Source: Meandrina meandrites
Lineage: Eukaryota > Cnidaria > Anthozoa > Scleractinia > Meandrinidae
DNA length: 64,000 bases
NCBI GenBank assembly: GCA_963693305.1
Contig: OY855905.1
Location: 46,763,895-46,827,894 of the forward strand
Reading direction: 5' to 3'
The notes beneath the pieces were generated by a model. The model was not told the DNA's origin and searched no databases. It saw nothing but the letters and a program-made list of their open reading frames with translations. Below, piece after piece: positions 36,704 through 47,700 of the stretch (positions within the stretch are counted from its first letter, which is position 1; every line of letters begins with the position of its first letter). Made by a program: the position numbers and the translations under genes.

Positions 36704-36918
36704 GTCAGAAGGTAATCAGAAACTTTGCCAAGTGCTAAGTACCATACACAGCACTGTAATAGCCGCCCTATTCCACTAACAACCCAAATAAGTTGGAAGT
36801 CTACAGCAGTCAATAGAACGGCAAAAATTCCACTCCTGCTGTCTGCCGTTTGAGGTTTGTACGCCGAAAGGATTAGGTTTTTTTGTCGTGAATGTGTGAT
36901 TTTTTTTCCCCTATTTTT
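36527..36918. repeat. Foldback element with ~100-bp arms
   Basis: 36527–36632 and 36818–36918 are inverted copies (CAGACAGCAGGAGTGGAAT against ATTCCACTCCTGCTGTCTG). The arm sequence is the same family as the interior of the MITEs at 13645 and 42030. Confidence 0.7.
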
Positions 36919-37284
36919 TCTGACTACCTGAGCTAGGAGGTTTTACCGTAGAGGCTAGTACGTGGGTTTATCTGCTTTTATTTGAAAGACATGTTTCGAT
37001 GTGGCTCAATGGGTATTTGGTAAACCGTTTGAATTTATAACAACCTAGAGAAGCACTGAGGCATAATTACTATGATTACGTTTAGCAAAATTAATAACAA
37101 AGAAAGAAGGCGTAAGAAAGAACAGTGCCTGAATCGTAAGTGTTTGACTTGTTGATTTAAATTGGGCTTTTCCCAGTTGATGTGCATACCCACCTTGAGC
37201 ATAAGTTGAAATTTCGTGGAGGCAGATTCAATGACTCTATCTAGTACACGATTTTCAACGAAGTTACCAGCTTTGTAGAATTAA

Positions 37285-37996
37285 GGTGACTCCGTAGCTA
37301 TTGCGAGCGCAGTTGTCCCTGACAAACTTTGGGTCATAACTTTTTAGGATTTGACTAAGCACTAAGCACTCTGATTCAGTAAGCATTGGAGAGGCTTGTT
37401 ACAGAAATTTGGGTTCGTGACTTGTTTCGTCATCGAGCGTCAAGAAACGAAACGATAGATCCTTCATGAATGCAGCTGTATCTTTTTAAATTAGCTTTTA
37501 GCCTTTAGATCTCGTTATTAATATGTATATATTCAGTATATTTTAATATTTTAAGGTTTTAATATTGTATATGTAATGCGCCTTTGATCATTTCCATGCT
37601 AAAAGGCGCACTATAAATTAATAAATTATTATTATTATTATTAATTATTACTTTCAGTAGAATATCAGAGTTGAATTTAGAGGACCTTAATATTTCCGCT
37701 CTTCTGCTCCAACGATTTTTTTCTGAAACGTGGCTATGGTATGATGGTATGTTTTAAGTCAATAGAAGCTCATTCCACAAATCTAGCAAAAACTAGAAGC
37801 AACATTTTTTTACCGGATGCGATTTTATTGCGATTCTAGTTAAATGCCAATATCATTAAAAATATTTTTCTTCAGTAAAATCGAATTTCATATTGTTATT
37901 ACCGAATGATAGGTGAACATTTTCCCAACATTTCAGAGCCATCGCGTCAAAGCCTAAGAAGTTACAACCCAAGCTTTGTAACTATACGGGGTCACC
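37285..37996. mobile_element. TTAA-flanked TIR element, 712 bp
   Basis: The ends GGTGACTCCGTA and, inverted, TACGGGGTCACC are bounded by TTAA at 37281–37284 and 37997–38000. The interior includes an (ATT)n run near 37625. It abuts the donor side of the inverted chimeric exon by about 15 bases. No ORF. Confidence 0.7.
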
Positions 37997-38015
37997 TTAA
38001 GACACTTTGACTTGC

Positions 38016-38395
38016 CTTGAGTTGCTTCAGTTTTCGCCTGGCAATCATCCTCCGCACACATGACTGAAGATAAATGACCGTCTTCTCGTGATTCCTGTAC
38101 TTCTCGTCGAGGTTTCTCTTTTCCTTCTCTAACTCTTCTTTTTCCTTTACCACCTGTTGATATTTTTCAGATTCGATTACTTGATTTTCACTCGGTGGTT
38201 TCTGTTCCGCTGTAGTTTCGACAGTAATACTGGGTACATCTCCCTTTGGTTGAAATTTCTCGGATTCCAATAATTTGTCCTCTAATTCGCGTATTTGTTT
38301 CTTCAGTCCCCGCACCAGCTTGCTCTTTTTAATTCCAGATTCGGCGTCTTCATTCTGCTGCTGCTCCATCTCAACAGCGTCAGATAATGAAGCCT
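38016..38395 (-). pseudogene. MYO5: Inverted chimeric myosin V exon: stalk coiled coil fused to IQ6
   Basis: On the minus strand a single 380-nt open exon starts after the acceptor CTCTTGCAG and follows the copy A exon at 10340 ([20 protein letters not shown] through [13 protein letters not shown]). At about 38100 it switches to EKYRNHEKTVIYLQSCVRRM, then ARRKLKQLK. That last part is the IQ6 segment that normally lies before the stalk and ends at an exon border. It ends in a GC-type donor (AAG/GCAAGT). Both outer splice phases are kept and no stop interrupts it. The intron upstream on the minus strand (38396–38600) matches 10165–10339. This is an inversion with coil-before-IQ order, so it cannot splice sensibly into the plus-strand gene. 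Confidence 0.85.
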
Positions 38396-38629
38396 CTGCA
38401 AGAGAAAAAATCCGATGCAGTCAAAACATGGCGACGTTGAATGAAGTCAACGAGTCCTCGGCTTCTACGTTCGCTATAATGATATCAACTTTACGGCTTA
38501 GAATGAATTGTAACAAAGTACAAGTATCGGCAATAAGTTTGTTGGCTCAGTTACGCTGGAATCAGAAAAAAATCTCAACTGCAGGTCGAGCGTGGTTTTG
38601 ATTCGTGTTGTGACAAAATGCAATTTCTC

Positions 38630-38696
38630 TGGTAATGTTAAGTTCCTCGCGCAGTTCTTTGATCTCAAGTTCTAATTCCAGCATCTTGGCTGTCAA
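38630..38696 (-). pseudogene. Orphan myosin V stalk coil fragment, inverted
   Basis: The minus-strand frame reads LTAKMLELELEIKELREELN, an obvious coiled coil. It corresponds to the stalk segment that vertebrate myosin V has between the exons equivalent to 7221 and 7836. I do not find it in copy A. It has a possible acceptor (GTCGTAG) but no donor, so it is a broken remnant. Confidence 0.55.
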
Positions 38697-38714
38697 ACTC
38701 TACGACACCTGTCA

Positions 38715-41700
38715 ATGGCGTCCGTAGCGAAGGACATGCATAATGTAGAAGAGTTGCTTAGAACTAATCCTGATGAGAGTGCGTATGTGCTGCAGGCGGA
38801 GAGTTTGAAGAAAGAAAACAACGTACTGCAAAATGAACTTCAGGATTTGATTCAGAAAGAAAAGGAATTGAAGTTAGCTAATGAAAAGTTGTGGAAGGAA
38901 AAGTCTCTGTTACAAAGGGTAACTGTCTTTATTGTACAGTATGTATAGTGTAGCTTCTACCTCACGAGGCAGCTTCTGCATTTAATGGAGATGTCTTTTT
39001 CTATCTTAGTTAATTTGGCGGAAAATGTAACGATCATCTGTTTCATTGCAGGGGCGTGGTTCATCGATATCTTCGATGGACGGAAACTTCAATAAAGAAG
39101 TCGGCCGATTGGTAACAGAGAATGTGGTAAGTCAAATGTGTAACCAAATGTTTCATGTACAACAGACGCTTAAACGACTTGCTTAGTTTGTCCGGGACCG
39201 TGCGGATGTTTTCTCCATGCCGGCTTTCGCTGTTCCTTAATCAATTTGTGCTTTTCAGGAGCTTCGTGAGCAAGTTGAGAAACTTGAGGCGGAGCTGGAG
39301 GATTACAAGAAAGGCGGTACCGCCCTCACTCCATACCGAGGAAGAACTCAGTCATGGAAAGGTAGGCAACTATAGCCTAAATTGCTAATAGACAAGCACA
39401 GTTTCCCATGGCTCGATCCTTTGCGTAAATTTTTCACATCACCTTTGCAATAATTGCTACAGCTTGGATAAAATTGTTAAGATGAGCACCTGGAGTACTG
39501 GAGCGCCGAAGAACTGGACCAAGTATTTCTATTAAACTTCCTCCAGCTTACATCGTAGTTTCAACTGCTACTCTAAACAGAATGGCCTGACGACCAGTAC
39601 ACCTTTCAATACCGATCCAAACATCTTAGTAACAATACTTTCGTATTTATCTATCTTGCTTAATTGGTTTGTAGGTGAAATTGAGCAGAAGAAAAGAGCA
39701 CAGAGTTTCCTAAGTGGCCAAGAACCAAAAGCAGGAAAATTGGTAAGTAAAAGGGAATTCACCAAACGGAGTTTCACGCATCTGTTTTGTGCGCGGTTGG
39801 TTCTGTGAATGGAACTGGAATCAAAATAATATCCAACAAGTTGACAATTTGTGTAATTATTGTCACGACCTGCCTGTGTGAAAATATAACAGAAACTGTG
39901 CAGCCAAATTATTTGCCCCCTCCCCTCCCCTCCACCGGATTTGTTCTTTTCATTGACTTCATTGTGACGAACTGGTGCGATAAGTAAAACAAACACAACA
40001 TTACGGCATTTCCTTCAGATTAAGCTTAGCAGGGAAATAAATGGTTATTTCCTTCTAAACGAGCACGGTGACCCCCATTTTTTAATGCATCAACTTAAAT
40101 GACATACGGTTGACTACAATATATCGCGAATTAAAGAAAAGTTGATTACTCTACTTTGAAATATTTTTATTTGAATGCTTTAAAAGGCACGGATTTTTGT
40201 AGTGCTGCTTACGTGCGCACGCAGCAAAATCTCTAATTTCTTTTATAATCTTAATTCCAGTTCAATTAAAATAGTTTTTTATGTAAGATTAAAGTATATT
40301 TTGTATAACTACTTCGATATTTTAATGCAAGAAATGATTTTTTTCTAGAAATGTAGTTCCCTTTTCGGATTACTAGGATTCCTAATATAAACCTCGTGGG
40401 TCATATATTTACCATATTAGCCATCCAGGTTGCACAAAAACGAGCACGGTGACTCCCTTTTTTTATTGCATTTTTGCAATGCTCATAACATAGTTATGAA
40501 CTGGACCAAGTCTTAGAAAATTTTGATTACTCCTTCTTTTTCAGTGGAATCACCTAACTCTGAGTATTTGTTTCCCGTAGGTTATGAGGCACGCTGGGCT
40601 GCTGAGAAAATCTTCTCATGCTGCACTCAAGGAAGGGGTAACGTCTGCTACATATATAGATCTGCCATTTTGTTCATGTGTTATCACTGACATTACGGGG
40701 ATTAAAATGAAGCGTTCGCTGAGGTTGGGTTAGGACGTCTTGGCTAAATCAGAAACAAAATATTCTGCGTATAACAGCGACTGGCCTGTTGGAAAGAAAG
40801 AAAATCTGGGCTTTCATACGCTGCTGAGGGTTTGTACAGAGTGGCAAATGTAAGAAGTGAATTATGTATCTTAACTGTTGGTGGAAGAACTAAAGAGAAC
40901 ACTTGAGATCTTACTCGTTTTTCAGAAACAAGCTGAACAGCGGCAACGCCTAGTGAAAAATGATTTTATATTTTACTTGAGAATCTCGCAATTATCCAGA
41001 TGTATTCAGTGTATCTCTCGATTAAAGAACTAGCTTCAACTGAATATACAAAGAGGGCGTTCAACCCCAAATAGAAAAAAACAAAATTAGCCGTCGTGGT
41101 TCACGTTGTCCAAAATGCACAGAATTGGGCCATTTCACGTTGTTGTTTCTTAGAGAACGGCTAGGGAATGTACCAGGATTTAAAACGCACGTGCAGAGCT
41201 ATTGTTTTGCTCATTAAAGCTTTTCTTTGGTGAAGTTCGCGTTGCCGTTGCCGTCGTAGTTTGCTTAAGCTCCCAAATGGCGACGGCGACGACGAGTACA
41301 ACGCCTAGTGATAAGTGAATTAATATTTTACTCGAGAACCTCGCAGTTATCCAACTATACTCATATAATATAGGTCTGCATTTGAAAAAAAATAAAGACA
41401 AAGAGGTCCCAGAGTAAATACAAGTTTGCTTTGTTTATTCCTGTAGGACCTTCTTCCTCTTCCCCCGCAGTTAAGGCAACAAAAGATTCGCGGCATGATC
41501 GAATTCTCAGGCGAAGATGAAGAGAAGGTTATCCAATGCCTCATTACTGATATGAATCCCAAGTCCATGGCGGATGCTATCCCAGGACTCCCCGCGCACA
41601 TCCTGTTCATGTGCATCAGGCATGCTGATCACGTGAATGATGACCGGCGCATGCAGAGCTTGTTGACCAATAGCATTAACAGCATCAGGAAAGTAGTCAA

Positions 41701-44700
41701 GGTGAATGGGCTTGTTCTTCTCATCCTCTCTTGTTGTGAACTGAAAACTAGAAGCCAGCGAAGAATTCATTTGGAAAAAATCAACTGCAGATGGCAGGAC
41801 GTTTATGCGGGGTGTTAGGAACTGTTACACCGATCATGATTAAATTGCGTTAGGATAAATCCTCAATGTATCATCGTCCTCTTCCTTTTTCCTTCAAAGT
41901 AACGAGCTTTGAACTAGAATTCAGTCTGGCTCCCAGTTCTCTGGTCTTAAGCTCCTCACTTTCAATCAGTTTTAGAAAGTGGTGCAATGCAAGTCAAGCA
42001 CAATGGTTTCATTATCAAAACGCTCATTATAAAGATATTAAGCATGACGTTATGCGGCAAACTCGAGCTTGCCTTTCATTTTTGTGACCTTTTTAACGAA
42101 ATCTAAAATAAACGCCTCAGAAAAATAGGGAAAAAAATCACACATTCACGACAAGCACAAACATGCTCATTTCCGCTTACAAACGGCAGAAGGCAGAAGT
42201 GGATTTTTGCCGTTCGCGGGAAAAACAAACGTCATGCTTAATCTCTCAACAGTCACAATTCTAGCTTTACTTTCATCATTTCTGCCTTCATTCAACAGAA
42301 AAACCCCAATAACTTGGATATTTTGGCTTTCTGGCTTGCTAACACCTCAAGACTTCTCCATGACATGAAGCAGTACAGTGGTGACAGGGTAAGTCATGGT
42401 ACAGCAGTGTACAATTTCACAACTTCACCAGCCACAGCCCTGATCATTAACATCCTTTGTTTCATTAATTTTAATTTCTTTCTTCACAAAATGTGTTTGC
42501 TCTTTGATTGAAATTAGTTCACTCATCTCAACCTTCAGTTTTGTAGCGTTCATTTTCATTAATTCTTTATTTTCTATACAACACCGTATTCTCGTTTGCA
42601 CATAACAATTAAGATTAGTGGGATGTAAATGGCACTGAAATAAAAGTCTTGAATTCTTCCTGCTCTGATCTCATCCAGTCATTTACAATAGCTGTTCCCG
42701 GGACTCGTGCTATGATTACTCGGATTGTTTACATTCTAAAGGTCGTTGCAATTCTGTTTTTAAGATCAGGGAAAGTGAATTTTAATCATTGGACATATTT
42801 TTTATGAAGGGGTTTGTACCCAGGCCTCGTTTTGAAATAGAGGCCAAAGGAACTTCGGCGATGGCCTCAGTTAAAAAGCCTGAGCCGGAGGAGTTTGAAA
42901 GTGATGTTGCTAAGTAACGTATTATAGTGTTGATCCACGAGGATCAGTTCTATTTTTAAATGAGTTCAAATAAATGTGGATACTTTGAACAAACGCCAGG
43001 AGGAGATGTTTATTAAAACTCGAGCTTGTATTCGGGATCGTCGTGAAATTGAGACTAGGCGGACAATTGTTGCCCCCTCCCTCCCTCCCTCCCTTCCTCA
43101 CCCCACCCCACTCCACCCCAGCCTCGATTTTAGTTAAAGCCCGTTTCTCTGTAAACCGGTTTCACCATTTTTTTCACTGACGGATATTTGTGAAGTTTCT
43201 TTAATTTTCACCTCACTGTCATGTTCTTTCGTGGTGTGTTGTGAATTTCAATCTCTAACTTTTGTCTGTTCTCATTCATTCTCACTTGCTCACTTGCTCA
43301 CATTGGGAGCAAGGTGTGGCTTCATAGCTCAGTTGGTAGAGCATCGCATCGGTATCGCGGAGGCCACGGGTTCGAATCCCGTTGAAGCCCTGTTTTTTTT
43401 TTCAGGCTTCTTTATTCCAATTGCTTAAATTGGAAATTCACTGCGAAGATCACATATCACCTTCATACTTAATTTCTTGTTATTTAGGGTCGTCATATAA
43501 ACTCGTATTTAAGCCGTAAGTTAGTTTTGGGCCAATTTTGTCCTTTGAAAGTGTACGATAACTAACTTAATCGACATTTGTCTGCACGGTGCATTTTAAT
43601 TTTATACCACGTTATTCTTTCTTATTTCCCTTTGATCATTTTCTGTTTTGTTCTCCGCCCTGCAAACTTTCTTGTCTTTCTTGACACGTTGTTGTTGTCT
43701 TGCTATTCTTTCGTAAGATTTTTTTAACTGCCTATTACGTTTTGGCAGAAACCCGTGTGGGTTTCTGATTTTGCTTTACACTATCATTGGTCACTGTCTG
43801 TACGGGCTTGTGGTTCTATTTTGTTTGTACACTATCTCTAGTTTTACTTATCACTTTACTGTAATATTAGTTATTCTTTTTTAACTGAAAGGTAATTAAA
43901 TATACATGGATAAGGTTTTGCCTTACAACATTTCCCAAGCATCTGTAGTATTAATTTCAAAGGGCGGTTTCTTATTGTTTTGCACAAGTTACCTCAAGGC
44001 TTCAACAAATCCTGGCACAGTCAAAGAACTAGCCTGCGCAGCAAGCGTTCCCGTGCGAGTGAAGATTTTGGTTGCGCGAAAATTGGGGCGAGAGCAACCA
44101 GAATCTTCCCTCGCCCGCGACGCATAGCACTTCGCTTGCATGGGAACGCTTGCTACGCCGACTATCAAAGAGCAATTTTCCATGCCTTGCTGTTTAATTT
44201 ATGAATTGGGTATGATTGCTGTGCGAACACGCCCTTAGATGTTAAAAAGGAAATGAATACTTTAGAAGCGCATAAAAAAAGAATCCACTGAGAAAAGAGT
44301 ACCTGAGCATTAAACAAAGCATTGTTTTAATACCAAAGCTCTGCTCCGGCAACAGATTGATATAGGCTTTAGCATACACTATCGAGTTATGTGCCCACGA
44401 GAAGTTTGGAGAGCGCGGAAGAAGCGCAAGAGTTGCTCGATGCAATAGTCGAGAGCAACTCTAGCCTGTTCAGTGCTCTCATAACTTCCCGCGGGCACAT
44501 AACTCGATAGTACAGTTACTTTCACATAAGTTGGGATAACATTACTTTCCAATGCGGCACTTAAGGACGTTCGCGCTAATTGTTTACGCGCATCCTTACT
44601 GCGCACGAAATTCCTGCCGCAACGCTACGCCACGTCATGCATCGAGCGCGCGCGCTGAGGAACCTTTCCAACCACATATAGGGTGAGTAGCCGTTGCGTT

Positions 44701-47700
44701 AACTTCGCTTGCAGTTTGCTTGCTTAAATGGTCGGTGACCCCAACTTTTTTCTTAACAGATCACTTTTGTTAACAATTATCTACGTTTTGTGAGAAAATG
44801 AAACAAATCTATTAAAAGTTTGATTTTTTTTGTCCCACGCACGTTCGAATTCCACTTTTTGATCTTTTCCTTTTGCCGTACGACGGGTTCAAAGGCCTCC
44901 TCCAGGGCTAAGTTTTGCATAAAGGATGGCAACACTAGGAATAATTTACGCAACAGAAGCACTTCTTCAAAATATGACCAAGATCGTTTGCCTCCGTTTA
45001 CTCATCATCGATATTTTAAACTACAAACCCTGTAAACCATGCTAAATTACGTGCGCCAATTTTTCAAAATCAGGGTAGTTTTCTACAGGCTTTATCTCTG
45101 AAACAAAGTCGTTGACCCCCACTTTTTTTTGTATTTCTGACACAAGTAACTCATTATCCGACTTCAGTAAAAATTTTAGAAAAATCTATCGACTAGAAAA
45201 TTTTCGCGCGAACGTCCTTAACTACTGGCCTGTCTATAGATTGTGTATAATGCTTGTAGATACACACTTACACGGAACTAAAAACAGCGGGCCACATTTT
45301 CCCTAAATTGATCTATAGTTGATTGTTTTTGACAGCTAAAGCACGAAGAATAAGATATTTATCATTTAGGCGCAAAAGAAAACTTAAATTGCTTATCGGA
45401 TGGGGCGAGCCTCACTCCGACTTGACACTCGCGCACGTTCGTAACATATTCGACTGTTTTGAAGTCGCACTGCCAGATAGCTGCCTCGGTTTTGTTTGCC
45501 ACGCATTGCCGCTGTTGGTCTACGTCGTTTTACGCCTAGAAGGCAGCAGCAAGTCCAATTGGCGGGTGCGGTGAAACAAACTGATATGTTTTTTTTCTCC
45601 AGGCTTTTCAAGTGCATAACACTCCAGAACAGAATGAGCATTGTCTAAAGAACTTTGATTTGACGGAATACCGACAAGTGCTTAGCGACCTGGCTATACA
45701 CATCTATCAGGATCTGGTCAAGTGCATCTGGGAAGCTGTTCAGCACATGATAGGTACAATCTGCTTTGTTTCTTTGCTTGTTTGTGTCACAGTTGTTGGA
45801 AGGTCATCTTATTATCAGTTGACTTTTCTGAGCTTTTTTAGCTCTTGAAGTAAACCTCTACTCTTGAGACAAGTTGTTGAAATGTGTGAAATAATGCCTA
45901 AATTCAAAATTAGGAAGAGGTAGATTTAATCGCTTTTAAATTTCCCGCGCGTTACCATTTTGGATTTTATGACGTATAATAGTTGCCGCTATTGTTAGAA
46001 AGCAGACGATCTTTTTGTGAAATAATTGGGTAACTATTACACGTAGAAATACAAAATGACAGCCATAATTTTTTTTAATTTTTTGTTACTATTAAAAAGT
46101 ATTTCTTCCTTGTCCTGTAAAATTTGGAATTAAGGAATCATTTCAAACAATTCGACATCAACTTGTTATAAGAGTAGAGGTTCCCTTTAACGAGGCCATA
46201 TATATATATTTAACCTCAAAAGGATGACAAAAGTTGTATACTGTCTTGTGAAACTCTATCGAGTATCATTTTTTAACAAATATTTTAGTGACAGAGTTGA
46301 CAAGCAACTTGTTATTCGTACTGTATATTGCACTTTTTTGAATGCATTAATTGCGATTGCAGTTCCTGGAATGCTTGAGTACGAATCAATTCCTGGAGTA
46401 TCGAGCTCCAAACCATTTGGTGGCCGAAGTAAAGCTCACGCTGACATCACAGTCAAGTCCATCACGGAAATGGTGAGTTGTTTTAAGTCTCTGTAATTTA
46501 CAGCAGAAAGCGGCTTACAGTGACCACGTGGTTATGTCTTGGATTGATTGACATCATTTTGTTGGTTTTTCAAGTTTCTCCGCCAATAGGAAGGCCAACA
46601 ACCGCTCGTGCACCTCGTCAGCACGTGACTACTCTGAGACAAACTTGTTCTTGATCAGCTTAGCAAATGCAAAACAATGAAACTATGTTAAATAGATGTG
46701 TGGAGGTAAATTAAGTTGTATGTAACTTTGTATTTCAGCTGTCAAATTTCCTTGCTATACTTAATGCTCACTGTGTGGATCCTGAAATTATCAAACAAGT
46801 TTTCAGACAGGTTAGACCAAGCTTGAATATTTTCTTGCTTGTAAATAAATGTAAAAACTATAAACGCCGTGTATAGTGTTCATGTACTTAGCTTCTTGAG
46901 GGGGACTTGAACCCGAGCCAATCAGCCACGTTGCTTCCACAAACGTTTCTCAATTGGATGTTTGGTTGGATACGAGAAATATAATGTCCTTATGTAAGAA
47001 CAGTGTCTAAGGTCATATCAGGATTGTACGGTGTCTCTTAGTCCAGTTAGGCTACTTGTAGTTGGTCTTTTCTCTAAGGGTCGGAGGAGCGCTTTTATAT
47101 CGGGAACTGGGCGAACCACCAGGCGGTATGGACGGGAAGGGCTTGGGACGAGACGAGAAAAAACCGACTACAGACTCTTTTGTAATTTTTGAGGATATGC
47201 CCGTCAGCCCAGCAACGGAGAAGGTGATTGGGCAATTTAAATTGTGCGCGCGGAATGGCGTCAAGGATCTCACGATTAACTGCTTTTTTATTTGCACGCG
47301 CGCTGCCTTAGCTAACTCACAGGTTTTTACTGTACATGTACATGTACATCTCCCAGGGAAGTTTGATTTTGAGTCATCCTATACATCGTGCTTGCCAAAC
47401 CCCAATGATCCAAAGCAGTGGTTGACATAAAAAATGTATACCACCAATGGCCAAGCTAAAAAAAATGCTTGGGCTTACATTACTGAAATCAGCAACAATA
47501 CTTAAATTGAAATTTAACTTTAACTGAAACTCATACCCTGGGGAGGACCTCCCATATAAAAGTGACAGGGGGTGTTACTACCCGCTTAGTTCTGTGCTCT
47601 TCACTTGCTTACACAACTTTCAAAAAGTCCAGAATTTGAAAAGAGGGTAGTAATAAAATATAAAGAATAGATTAAAGCCTAACCTATCTGTCAACTCACA

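Noticed and set aside
43318..43389. A functional tRNA gene
   Set aside because: The fold is good, but there is an A·C mismatch in the anticodon stem, C in place of the conserved U33, and a SINE tail directly downstream. It is the head of a SINE.
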